The notes beneath the pieces are model-generated. The model was not told where the DNA came from and searched no databases. It saw only the letters and a program-made list of their open reading frames with translations. A stretch of 51,233 nt of DNA from Bondarzewia mesenterica. Its lineage: Eukaryota > Basidiomycota > Agaricomycetes > Russulales > Bondarzewiaceae. The translations under genes were made by a program, and so were the position numbers. The DNA lies in contig SGPL01000218.1 in assembly GCA_004802705.1 (NCBI GenBank), positions 1 to 51,233 on the forward strand, written 5' to 3'. Shown piece after piece: positions 36,541 through 46,767 of the stretch. The number at the start of each line of letters is the position of its first letter. Within the stretch, counting starts at the first letter, position 1.

Positions 36541-37150
36541 AAACCGATGAAATGGAAGGAGGTAATGAAGTACGTGAAGATGAAGAAAAGAGAGAACGGG
36601 TCCAACTGACCAGTCCCCAGAAATCCCTCATATGGGCCAGCTTCTCCTCACGCGCAATCTGATCCATCAGCGCCGAAGTTGGCCATGTATGCGTGTCTCG
36701 TCCTGTGAGACCGATCCAAGCGTACCAATGATGAAACTGTGACATTATCGTCCAGCAGTTCGGCACAACCAAGACTGTCATCAAGTCTCCTCTCATCACC
36801 TTATACTCCATCCACGACCTTTCCTGCTTAAGCTCACGCGATACCCTCCCTTGCAGTCTCAAACTCGCGATGCTGAATGGTCGTGACTCCACCAACATTC
36901 TGACTCTGATTGGGCAGCCCAGGTCTTGGACCAACTGCCATGATCGTTCGGTCTCGGAAAAGGCGCTGATGATCATGTGTGGGTTCGGGGTGCACGAGAC
37001 GTTCAAAAGAGATGTTGATTGAGCGGATGAGTAGATGGATGAGGTGATAGATGGGGTAGCCGGGTAGTCAGGGCTGGTGGGATCAATGAGTTTAGAGACT
37101 GAGACTTCAGAGATATCGACTTGAATAGAAATGGGGGGAGAAATTAACAT
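36482..37150 (-). CDS. Orphan ORF of 222 aa ending inside an LTR
   Basis: A single open frame beginning MLISPPISIQVDIS. It has a Ser/Thr-rich N-terminal 50 residues, then a compact central region (ERSWQLVQDLGCPIRVRMLV, VPNCWTIMSQFHHWYAWIGL) that looks like a folded domain, but I recognise no family and no membrane segment or signal peptide. The last ~20 residues (YQYNAPPPSPSSDVNIPSV) are encoded by DNA that is also present at 40,799-40,855 next to the other LTR copy, so the C-terminus and stop come from the LTR. It could be a host gene truncated by the LTR or an ORF captured by the element. It is free of stops, unlike its neighbours. The short region to about 37,250 would hold its promoter. 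Confidence 0.5.
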   Translation of the reverse strand: MLISPPISIQVDISEVSVSKLIDPTSPDYPATPSITSSIYSSAQSTSLLNVSCTPNPHMIISAFSETERSWQLVQDLGCPIRVRMLVESRPFSIASLRLQGRVSRELKQERSWMEYKVMRGDLMTVLVVPNCWTIMSQFHHWYAWIGLTGRDTHTWPTSALMDQIAREEKLAHMRDFWGLVSWTRSLFSSSSRTSLPPSISSVYQYNAPPPSPSSDVNIPSV

Positions 37151-37334
37151 AGTGAGTATAGGTTAATTCGAGAAGAGAGAATGAAGGGTGCGTGTTTCTC
37201 AAGCGGCGTTCGGTGCTTATATCAAAATTATGCTTATGTAGTTAGCCGAGGTTCAACCTCAAGCTCATGTCCGAAACCGTATTTCGGCGTGTCAATGTGT
37301 CAACCCATTTCTACTAATATTGCCACTGCAGTTG

Positions 37335-38760
37335 CATCGTGAGTAGAACACCTCACTCACTGTGAATATCTCACATCATTGGACCGCAAACTGTGGTCCA
37401 AATACTCTGACTGTTTTCCCTCTACACTTCCCCCCACCCATCAACTACCTACAGATGTTCTATATCGCATACGCTTGCGAGATCCACAAAAACCACTTCC
37501 TCCATGCTCTTATCCTTGCCCATGCAAGTACCGTGAAGCTTAGCATACACTACTCCAGCAACACCTTGCCGATGGCCACATACGACCAAGCTCAAGCAAA
37601 TACGCATCTCCCTCCTTTGTCATTCTGAAGGCTGATCCTAATGTTCTTCCACATTGGGTTAACAACTACCGCCAAATCAACCTCAATACCATACCTGATA
37701 ACCACCCACTACCACGCATAGATGACATCTTGACTGACTGTGCTAAAGGCAAAAATGGATATGACTAATTCATTCTTTCAGACTCGTGTCCATCCCGATG
37801 ACATCCACCTCACCACTGTCATGACCCCCTTCGGACTCTATGAATAGATCGTAATGCCTATGGGTGGACGAAATGCACCTGCTACTCATCAACCTGCATG
37901 TGCGCAGCACTCTGTAAATACATCAGGAAGATCTGTCATGTTTACCTCGATGACATCATCATCTGGTCTCAAACAGTAGAAGAACACATTACTAATGTTT
38001 CGCTCGTCTTACAAGCACTCCGTGACGCTCACCTCTACTGCTCACCAAAAAAGACATCTCTCTTTTGTGATAGGGTAAACTTTCTCGGCCACGTCATCTT
38101 CGCTGATGGCATTGAAGCTGACCCCTCTAAAATTGACCGGATCCTCGACTGGCCTGTTTCTACACGTGCAATGGATGTACGAGCCTTCCTTGGCCTCGTA
38201 CGCTATATCTCGTCTTTTCTACCACAACTCGCCAAACACACGCATATATTGACACTACTAACAACTCTCGACGCAGAAAAACAATGGCCTGGATGGTCGC
38301 CCAATGATCAACTTGCATTCGATGCTATCAAACAGTTGGTTATCAGCTGTGAATGTCTCACGACAATCGACCACGACAATCCTAGACCAAACAAAATCTT
38401 CGTGACCTGCGACACTAGCAATTGGTGAACCAGTGCCATTCTCTCCTGGGGCACCACCTAGGAAACTGCTTGTCCCATTGCCTTCGACAGCACACAGTTA
38501 TCTGGTCCTGCCCTGAACTATCCTGTCTATGAAAAAGAACTGCTCACCATCATATGTGCCCTCAAAAAATGGCAATGCGACCTCCTCGGCATGCCCTTCA
38601 TCATCTGAACTAATCACCGCACACTCGAAAACTTTCAAACTCAGTGCGACCTTTCTTGTCGCCAATCCCGATGGCAAGATTTCCTATCACAATATGATTT
38701 TACTATACAATACATTCCCAGTCCTGACAACACAGTCGCAGATGCACTTTTCTGTTTACC
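37335..38760 (+). pseudogene. Gypsy A reverse transcriptase and RNase H
   Basis: The frame starts in SLDRKLWSKYSDCFPSTLPP, with LPTDVLYRIRLRDPQK at about 37,440. Sequence before it is missing (no gag or protease). RT motifs: QQHLADGHIRPSSSKYASPS, WVNNYRQINLNTIPDNHPLP, a frameshift near 37,760, then a continuous frame from 37,898 with VYLDDIIIWSQTVEEH (YLDD at 37,943-37,954) and NFLGHVIFADGIEADPSKID. RNase H: KIFVTCDTSNW, IAFDSTQLSGPALNYPVYEK (the catalytic E is in YEKE) and IPSPDNTVADAL. Four stops downstream of 37,898 (three in RNase H, one in the integrase zinc domain near 39,121) stand at conserved Trp or Arg positions (for example TSNW then TGA). It belongs to the chromovirus group because a chromodomain follows. 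Confidence 0.85.
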
Positions 38761-38879
38761 TCCTGACTCTTCTGTCTCTGCACTGGCTTCCCTATCTTCT
38801 GATTTCTCCACCATCCCGATCTCTAACCCTACCAGCCACCTTTCATTATTAGCTGCCATTTTATCTGTCCACTCTGATG

Positions 38880-40189
38880 CCGCCTTTCTCAACTCCATCC
38901 TCGATAGCTACCAAATCGACCCTTGGTGTCAAAAGCTGCTTCAGAACCTCACAAGCTTCCCAAATGCCCGACTTGACCATGATGGCCTTCTTTTCATTGG
39001 TTCCCATCTAGTAATACCGAGAATTCCAGCTGTCCGAGAAATACTCTTTCAAGCTGCTCATGATGTGCTCAGACACTTCAGTACTGACAAATCATATCTC
39101 ACACTCTGTGACTCTTATTATTAGCCAGGCATGCAGAAAGACATTGAACAAGGATATATACCCGCTTGTCTAGACTGTCAACACAACAAATCTCTCATTC
39201 ACTGCCCTTTCAGACCATTACATCCATTACCAGTCCCTGACGACCGATGTCAGAGCATCGCCATTGACTTCATTGGCCCACTTCCCCTCGATCATGAGTT
39301 CGACTGCATCATAACATTTACAGACCGCGCTGGCTCCAACATTCGCCTCATACCCACCACCTCTGACATTACAGCTGAGCATTTCACTGCGCTCTTTTTT
39401 GAACACTGGTTCTGCAATAATGGCCTACCCGACAACATTGTCTCTGATCAAGACAAACTCTTTACCTCCTCATTTTGGACTACATTCAACTGCCTCTGCG
39501 GTGTCCACCTGAAACTCTCTTCCTTGTACCACCCGCAAACTGATGGGGCAAGTGAATGCACCAACAAATCCATCATTCAAGCTCTCTACTTCCATGTCAA
39601 TCGACAGCAAAAGGGATGGGTCCGCACGCTTCCTCTTGTTCATTTTTACCTTATGAATACAATTAATGCATCTACAGACTTTTCTCCCTTTCAATTATAT
39701 ACGGGCCGTTCACCTAGATTACTTCCCCCTCTCTCTTCTTCTTCCTCTCTCCAACCTCCTGATAACAACCCCACTGCACATGCTATTCTCGCACAATTAC
39801 ATGCTACTTCCCGCGATGCCCTTGACAACTTGCTTGCTTCTAAAGTCACACAGGCTCACCACTCCAACCGCTCCCGTGCACTTGATCTGCACTTTAAAGT
39901 CAGCGATCACATTTTACTCTCCACCTTTCACCAACATCGTGAATACACAAACCCCGATGAACACCGCATTGCAAAATTTATGCTACACTACAATGAACTG
40001 TACATCGTCACAAGTGCTAATTCAACCAAAAGTACCTACACCCTCAATCTGCCCAACTCACCACAATCCTTCTTAACATTTCATTCCTCCCTCCTTTGCC
40101 CTTTCTATCTGAATAATGACACCTCGTACCCGTCCCACACCCTACATTGTCTGCCTCCCATACTCAGTGAGAACGGACAAGAAGAATGA
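38880..40189 (+). pseudogene. Gypsy A integrase
   Basis: In frame with the RNase H. Zinc domain HHCC: HDVLRHFSTDKSYLTLCD followed by a stop in place of the conserved Trp, PGMQKDIEQGY and CLDCQHNKS. The catalytic core is open from 39,131 to 40,189 (352 codons): first Asp in AIDFIGPL, second in NIVSDQD, Glu in GASECTNKSIIQAL. The C-terminal domain contains SRALDLHFKVSDHILLSTFH and STYTLNLPNS. All three catalytic acids are present, making this the best-kept retroelement domain in the window; the upstream stops would still prevent a full polyprotein. Confidence 0.88.
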
Positions 40190-40467
40190 ACCGTCAATGA
40201 AATTATTGATGAGCATTCCCATGGATGCGGTCGACAATACCTCATCATCTGGAAAGGTTGAGGTCAGGAGGACAGCAGGTGGCTCCCGGCTCATGAACTC
40301 TCCGAATGTGTAGCGCTCGATCGTTGGAAATCCAAACATCATGTCGCACCATCTCCTCCCCAAGCACTTTTCTCTCCTCCATCGATCACTCCCTTGGAAG
40401 TGAACCTACCACAACCATCATCCCGACCTACGCGTGCTCACCACCTACCACAATGATTTTATTCATA
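40190..40467 (+). pseudogene. Gypsy A chromodomain and C-terminal tail
   Basis: Just after the integrase, past a TGA, the frame reads VNEIIDEHSHGCGRQYLIIW, a stop in place of the conserved Trp/Gly region, then DSRWLPAHELSECVALDRW. This is a chromodomain, which in chromoviruses directs insertion to marked chromatin. A Pro-rich tail follows (HHVAPSPPQALFSPPSI). The domain ends close to the polypurine tract. Confidence 0.8.
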
Positions 40468-40478
40468 GCGGGGAGGAG
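40468..40478 (+). promoter_or_regulatory. Polypurine tract of Gypsy A
   Basis: GCGGGGAGGAG followed at once by TGTAAGC, the inferred start of the 3' LTR of Gypsy A. Confidence 0.7.
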
Positions 40479-40792
40479 TGTAAGCTGAAGCTTACCACCA
40501 ACACAAATATAGCAACACACTTACCAGATCAAGCAGCAGCCTTGGAGTACTTCCGCGATGGGATGCATACACACAATAACATGGTTTCCCATCAAGGACG
40601 CTGGGCCCAGGGTTGAAGCAATAGCACATACATAAAAAGGACAGTAGACTATATAGCTATTCATTCCGCCTTCCTCTCTCTCACTTTCACTACCATATGA
40701 TAAACCTCACATAAAAAAAAAAACTCAAATAGACTTCAGTGACCCGTTCGTCCTGCATGATCTAGTGAGCCACGTCATCACAACCGACATCG
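40479..40792 (+). repeat. Partial 3' LTR of Gypsy A
   Basis: Starts TGTAAGCTGAAGCTTACC after the polypurine tract, and contains a TATA-like stretch around 40,650 and an A-run at 40,716-40,727. It is cut or overrun by the family 2 LTR that starts at about 40,793, so its true end was not found. No 5' partner is visible in the window. Confidence 0.55.
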
Positions 40793-41714
40793 TGCTACAC
40801 CAGTACAACACACCTCCACCTTTATCGTCATCTGACATGAATATTTTGTCAGTTTGAGATGATTCTGACTAGAGCATTCTTTTTACTTATTTTTCTGAAT
40901 ACTTATTCACGCTCTTTCATACACCCCTCATCTGATATACATTCCCTACTACCTCTCGTTGATTGATATTTTGCAGAATAGACATAAGTGCCTACATATT
41001 ACTTTGTGATTTTTCCGAATTTTCCTTAGATTTAATAGCGATATCAGGTTTGGCATATGCCAGCAAGAACTGAAAGGTTCTAAAAACCTCGTGCTTGAGT
41101 GTAGCACATGCATCAGAATGCTGGAGAATGGTGCAGAACTTGCTGGAAATAAGAGCCACATGCGCATATAGAATAATGGACAAATTAGGTAAATGTGTTG
41201 TGTGTATTTTGCTGACTCATCCATCTTAGTGATTACTAATCTGAATATGATAAAAGGTATATAAGGAGCAGGATTTTAGACTAGGAGCAGTAGTTTTAAT
41301 AGCCAGACTAAGTCTACAAGTTAGATAGTTAAACTTATCTAGTTAGTAGGTCGTAAATCTTAAACTAGCCAGTGCTTTATTTTGTGTTCAATCGTAGTGT
41401 TGCTAGCATGCACACCTGAATAATACGTTGTTTCAGTCATCATCAGTCAGATATTCTCATGCAGTTATTTTGCCCTCTGAGTCTTGCAGTGCCGAGACTT
41501 ACTCAGTTTGATACAGAAGGTAAGATTTTTGTTGTATTCGAAATCTTACATAGTTTATTCCCTAATTTTTATTTGAATTTATGCAAAAGCAAAGCTCACA
41601 GATTATATCCTTCACAGCTCACTCAAAATCCCTCATCAAACAATAGGTAAGGTCTGAAAAAGTAGGAAAACCTGATTACTTACCTAGATTGAAAACTTGT
41701 TTTCACCACGACAC
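40793..41714 (+). repeat. LTR family 2, right copy (plus orientation)
   Basis: The inverted partner of 35,624-36,540. It ends TTTTCACCACGACA at about 41,714 and has a TATATAAG box at 41,258-41,266. It follows the partial LTR of Gypsy A and is followed by non-element sequence, so it may be a solo LTR nested in or beside Gypsy A. Confidence 0.8.
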
Positions 41715-42743
41715 CGCTCACGAATATATCTGGTCATTTTTTATCTCCCACAGGCAGACCTTACAAACAAAATAGAAGACAGTTGTTTTGCTTTACTTGT
41801 TAAGAGAGGGCCACTATGTTGCACGGCATAAACAATTTCTGCCTTTTTTTAACTTTATTTTATATAATATGCAAATTTATTCTAATGTTTTTTATCAGAC
41901 TCTTGAAAACATTAAGTAATGTTAATTTGATCTCTCACCTAAGTAGTTTACTATAAATCCCTAGCTATATAATTTTAGATTTTATAACATAGCACACAAA
42001 CTCAAAGGCCTCCAACCTTGCTTGGCGTCTAATTCATTTCTTTCACATAGTAACTCAACAAGAGGCTTAATGATGCCTAAGTCTTTGTTGCTCCTATAAT
42101 CAATATCCTTAAAAACAACCTATCTGCCCTATCTCATGGCACACATGAGAATTCCTTCTTTCCATTCGAATGTCCCACAATTTATCGGAGAAGAAATGTA
42201 AGATCCAAACAGAGAGCACGGGTCTAATGAGATATATGCTAAAGAGATGGTAATAATCTAATTCTTGACATTAGAATGCAGGACAGCAGCAAAGTGAGAC
42301 AGTATGAGAAACTTTCCTATGGAAGGTGTTGACATAATAAAGGTAAGCAAGCATAACAAGAATAAAGAGCAAGGGCACGCAACACTTGAATGGTGGTTAA
42401 GTTGAGATGAGGGCTGAGTCAATGTGAGATGCAGGACTTCTGAAGTAAGGGAGGAGCGCATGCTGGAGACCGATGATATTGTGGATGACACTGCACAGAA
42501 GGCAGAAGAAGTGACAGATGCAGTGCTTTCAGTCATGGGGGTTGATGCGGAAGCCAATGCTAAGGTTGTGGGTATCGATGAGGATGCACCCGACATCAGA
42601 AGTGCACCCGTAGATGATGCACTAGTTACTACAATCCAGTACTCGCATCACATTCCACAAAATACATGTGTACAAGAAAAGTCCAACAATAATGAAAAGG
42701 TGACCAAAGAACCTGGCATGAAATTGATCCTCTGTGTGCGTGG
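41715..42743. other. Unassigned host-like segment left of the nexin gene
   Basis: Directly after the LTR, a possible exon follows an acceptor-like TCTCCCACAG (ending about 41,752): ADLTNKIEDSCFALLVKRGP then a stop at about 41,830. Farther on, a minus-strand stretch around 42,010-42,120 reads KDIDYRSNKDLGIIKPLVEL. I recognise neither. They may be remains of host genes neighbouring the sorting nexin. Confidence 0.35.
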
Positions 42744-42807
42744 CTATGTAGCTGACATCGGTGCTTCTAGGAACAATGTATTGAAAACCTGTAAAGACAA
42801 CAAATAA
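42424..42807 (+). CDS. Acidic ORF of 127 aa, doubtful
   Basis: Open frame with a highly acidic, Val/Ala-rich segment (MLETDDIVDDTAQKAEEVTD, then AVLSVMGVDAEANAKVVGID). It could be the last exon of a plus-strand gene converging on the sorting-nexin gene, since it overlaps the last nexin exon in antisense by a few dozen bases. The opposite strand (42,258-42,596) is also open and Ser/Thr-rich, so one of the two is only a shadow. No family recognised. Confidence 0.25.
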   Translation: MRCRTSEVREERMLETDDIVDDTAQKAEEVTDAVLSVMGVDAEANAKVVGIDEDAPDIRSAPVDDALVTTIQYSHHIPQNTCVQEKSNNNEKVTKEPGMKLILCVRGYVADIGASRNNVLKTCKDNK

Positions 42808-42922
42808 TCAACCTTAGGTTTAGACGAGAGTCCGAGGAATCTGTACCTCATCCACAATGATATATATGATATGCTGATTGAGTCTTTAGTTTTGAAGCAC
42901 GGCAAATATTCATCGTGCACCT
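42744..42922 (-). pseudogene. Sorting-nexin-like gene, 3' part (end of Nexin_C)
   Basis: Continuation of the gene at 50,046-51,233 after the Plavaka insertion. On the minus strand from the insertion edge it reads GAR-stop-IFAVLQN-stop-RLNQHIIYIIVDE, the end of the Nexin_C domain. An intron (42,846-42,789, GTACAG..TTACAG) follows, then a last short exon VFNTLFLEAPMSAT and a TAG stop ending at 42,744. The first stop, TGA, stands where the family has Arg (RRIFAVLQN), consistent with CGA to TGA. Nexin_C is the C-terminal domain of the PX-domain sorting nexins of the Mdm1/Snx13/Snx14 group, which act at membrane contact sites and in endosomal sorting. Confidence 0.8.
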
Positions 42923-42945
42923 CATCAGTAAAACGGCACTTCATC
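42923..42945 (+). repeat. Plavaka left terminal inverted repeat
   Basis: CATCAGTAAAACGGCACTTC and a few bases more match the right end with transitions at two or three positions. Beyond about 25 bases the similarity fades. Confidence 0.88.
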
Positions 42946-42949
42946 TTAC

Positions 42950-43105
42950 CTAACTTACTCTACTTAGATCTTTTTTACAACTTACTGTCCCCGTTCAAGG
43001 TCAGCTAAGTACCTGGCAAGGCCAATAAACTTTCAGAAGTTTGAAGACTTCTAAAAGTTGCACCTTATTTGTGCAAGTTCAGCAAGTTGTGCACAAGAAC
43101 TAAAA
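42950..43105. repeat. Plavaka left subterminal ACTT/CAAGTT motifs
   Basis: Between the inverted repeat and the transposase stop, short motifs of the type AACTTAC and GCAAGTT recur (about 42,952-42,975, 42,979-42,986, 43,074-43,092). The same motif type is dense at the right end. In CACTA-like elements such subterminal repeats bind transposase, and I infer the same role here. Confidence 0.5.
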
Positions 43106-43113
43106 AATATGAA

Positions 43114-46100
43114 TTAAAAAGCAATTTCGTGAGCATTAGCATCTGAGTATTTGTTAACATAGTAAGCGGCAAATGCGTAGAGTGAATAAGTATGTTTGAA
43201 ATCACGTGGAATGAATTCCTCTCCGTAGACCCCAATCAAATGTGCGGCGTGCATCACTGAATCTAAATGTATGACAGATTGAACTTGCTTTCCATCCGCA
43301 TCAAACTCTGGCCGTTCCATCCACATGCCCGTCTGATTGCATGGCTCAGCAGAAACTGGCACAAACCAATTCACGAGCGCACAAGGATAAGTTGTATCAT
43401 GAAATGAAAAAGAAAAGAAAAGTTCTACTTGAGCGACGTGCAACCCACGCATTCCCTCCAAATTCGGGTTTTTCTCTGCAAAGATACAGTCACGGCGTGC
43501 GGGGCCACGGCGCCATGCCGGATTTGCTCGGATCCTTTGACGGTGCATCCCATTAATACCCGAGGGGTCACTTGGTGAGTAGAAGAGTGCGAGCGCTGAA
43601 TGGAAAACCTTGATCTTGCCATTGAACGTAGGGCAGTCAGATAAAGTGACTTCAGAAGCCGGTAGTGGCGCATCCAGATTAATCTGATCATATAAGAATC
43701 GTCGAATAAGAGATGAGAGGAGTTGGCAATGAATCTTGTTTCCCAAGTCTTGAACGTTGTTCGGATACCCACGTGCTAGGTTTGTTGTCAGAATTCAACA
43801 TGCTAAGAGTGAACTGTGCAAATTACCTTTCTTTTTGGCAAGCAAAATGGTTGCCTGAACTGGAATGCCCTCAACAGCTTCGGCTTCAGCATCTCCACGA
43901 TGCGCGCTGACTAGTCGAAGATCTGGAGCACGATCTGCAACCAGTTGGACTGATCGTGAGATACACGGTCCTTGAAGCATGCCGCGTGCGGTGAAATCCT
44001 CACGAGAGGCCGCCAGTTTATCGAGTCGTTGATTTGTTAAGAGCATTTGGCCTAACGCATTGAAATGGCTTGATCATCGCCAAGGTTCCTTAATGGCTTT
44101 AATATGCTTGGACTCTGTGATCGACGAACACAGACCATTGAGAGCACCAAAGTCTTGTATGAGGTTGTGGTAGTGGGTGAGCGAATGCTGGCAAGGGAGG
44201 GAGAATCCAACCCTAACGCCGGTCTCCTCAAAGATAACACGGTCGGCATGAAACCGTGCTAATGCATCGTCTATCTCTTGAAGCGTTGATTCGGTGATTA
44301 CGGAACGACGGACCAGGTAGCAAAAATCGATAAATGCGCTGATCGTGTGTACCATCTGAGGAGGAATATGCCCAGTGATGGCAGGCAAGTAGACCTAATG
44401 AGAAATGCGATGAGATAACTGATAATGCCAACGTGATTGAGGACTACGACTTACTTTCATCAATGCTTTAGAGTCGTCGCCTGTCCATTGCTTGAAGCCG
44501 CGGCCATCTGGGAAGCATCGTAAGCCTGGAAAAGAAGGAACTGCAGTGATACTGCATTGAATAAATGTATATCAGCATCATATCACGTAGCTTGAGGAAA
44601 TATTGACTTACCGCCGGTCAATATCAGCGATAATTGTGGACGCCCCATTTGCACCATGCGTGACCTTCAAATAGCTCTCCACCCATGACACGAGATGATC
44701 TTTGAACGTTCCCTTGATGACCTGATGGAGAATATCGAAGGATAGGAGTTCATGGATATTTGCACGGGGAAAGGCGGTGGTGAAGGGCTGTAAAAGAAGG
44801 GTAGGATCGGCATTAGCAATGGAAACAGAGAAGAACAAGGAGCAGACGCACCAACACATTGTCGATAATGCCATATCTGTCCCACAAGGTCTTGACGTCG
44901 TAAATATCCATCAATAAACATGTGTATTCATGTGAGCGTGGGATGCCACTACTATCTAAATCATCAGCTGGCGCTCCACATCTAAAATACCATTGCAGTC
45001 AGTTACAGTGGAAGTGGTACGATGGATATTCCAGATGCACTTTGGGCACCAGCCTGACACGATGCAAGCGAGCATGACTTGTTCTGGGTAGTCAGCGATG
45101 TATGGACCTAAAGAAAAGATGATCCGCCACAGGTGGCCATCTGGGCAGCGTGCAATCTCAGGCGTTGTCATTCCAGTGTGGAGGGATTCGAGAATAGTAG
45201 TTAGTGATATGTGATATAATTGACAGTGAAACTTGCGAAATGTGCCGTCATTGGCATACTCTCTATCGGCTGAATGAGTGATGATCAGCGTGAAGAAGAA
45301 TCAAGAACAAGCTGAGGGCATACTTTTCGGTATGGCTAGAAAGCCAACCAAACTCACCGCATTCCGATGCGCACGCCGAACATTATTGCGAACATTACCA
45401 TTCGAAAGATACAGAGGGTAAAATTCTGTATGACCCGTGGCTACTGAGACTGTTGTCTTGTCGGAGCCGAGAATAATGGGCACAAGCATAGCACCGTGTG
45501 TTTCGGGATCCTTTGCAATCTCGTTCTAGAAACGTTAGTGAACAGGTGAATAAGAAGTAAATTTCGTAACGTACCACCTGCCGCCATGCCCAGTTTCCTG
45601 TCATGAAGTCGGACCAAACCCGCTCGGATGATTCATTGAAGACTTGCGCTGGTGCGTAGTCCATTTCGCCGTCATAATCAGGATTGGATAGTTGATTCAA
45701 GATGAGTGCACGAGGATCGCGAAACCAAACATCGTAGGTATTCTGCATCCATGGGGGAGGCTCACCATCAGGAAGTGTCCCTGTATAGCGTACAGAGAAC
45801 GAGTCCCACTTGACATCACCCAGCATTATCGAGTCAATGGTCTTGTAGAGATCTATGTGATCAGCAAACGGTGGCTGCTCTCCTTCCTTTTGTGATGATG
45901 CCCAAAGCTCCAAGATAGTGTCGATTCGTGTTGCAGGCATCTGATCTTGTCGAAACAAGAAATCTGCGAGTTCGAATTGTGTCTGATCCCTGAATGGTGT
46001 CCATGATGTGGTATCTCCCGCATTCACATATGCAGGAGGAGGCGTGTTCGGTGGGAGATCGTTACCGTCTGCATCAATGGGGACTCCTATAGAGTGTGAA

Positions 46101-46470
46101 TTAGTAGATTCAGAAATAAATAAAAGTTGGCATGCTCACCATCGAGCAATGGATGGTACACCCGACGAGCTCCGGCATGAAGGGGAGCTGGAAAGTCCCC
46201 TTCATCTGGGACTTCTTTGACAGAGGCTTGATATAAATGAGGGGGAGAAGACAAAGGATGCGGTGAGGGTAATGGCGATGGCGCCAGTGATGGCAACGGT
46301 GTTGGTGATGGAGGTTGTGCATGTATAACTGTCGGATGAGCTGCCGTTCGGTGTTGACGTAAGCCTCCCAATGATACAAAACCACGACGGCACCTAGCCG
46401 TTGTTCCAAGATGGCATACAAACTGGCGAGGCTTGAATGTTTTGAGAATTGGTGGAGCTGGAGGGTCCAT
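43114..46470 (-). pseudogene. Plavaka transposase, 9 exons, one internal stop
   Basis: The transposase that would excise and insert the element. Exons on the minus strand: 46,470-46,140; 46,086-45,575; 45,525-45,324; 45,269-45,041; 44,981-44,852; 44,787-44,612; 44,551-44,455; 44,394-43,827; 43,775-43,114. All introns are GT..AG, 49-75 nt, and the exons total 2,907 bases, 969 codons including the stop. A C2H2-like finger lies at residues 19-45 (C19, C27, H40, H45), followed by a Pro-rich linker. Family signatures: YDVWFRDPRALILNQ, ILGSDKTTVSVATG, GPYIADYPEQVMLACIV, FPRANIHELLSFDILHQVIK, GRGFKQWTGDDSKALMK, GLCSSITESKHIKAIKEPWR, SDCPTFNGKIKVFHSA and VIHLDSVMHAAHLIGVYGEE. The single defect is a TGA at 44,074-44,076 (codon 666), where relatives have a second Arg after EPWR. 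That is one C-to-T change at a CpG. Confidence 0.9.
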
Positions 46471-46767
46471 TTGTCAAATTGGTTGAAGTCAGCACCTATT
46501 GCGCAGAGAAAAATAAGACAATTACTGTCGTTCGATACTAAGGCCTGAGGACCAGTATTTTCTTGTCTGTCAGTTTGACTCCAGCGTTAAATGTGAAAAG
46601 ATACTGAGCGCTGTCTTGTTTCTTTCCTTCTTTGGAACACTAATAGGCAAAATCGTCAACACCCTCGAGAGTCGCATGCATCCATAATACGTGTGACATT
46701 ACCTTCCGAACCTTCAAATTATGCGTCGTTCAGGTTGTTGCTCCCACATCCCTCTTTCCCTTCCACT
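46471..46767. promoter_or_regulatory. Bidirectional promoter region of Plavaka
   Basis: Only 297 bases separate the two divergent start codons (46,470 minus and 46,768 plus). Control of both genes must overlap here. I see no clear TATA box; CT-rich stretches (TTTCTTTCCTTC, CTCTTTCCCTTCC) precede the plus-strand start, as is common in fungal promoters. Confidence 0.5.

Noticed and set aside
36482..37150. Orphan ORF considered as an env-like gene of the family 2 retroelement
   Set aside because: No signal peptide or membrane segment, and no polypurine tract between it and the LTR; kept only as an orphan ORF.
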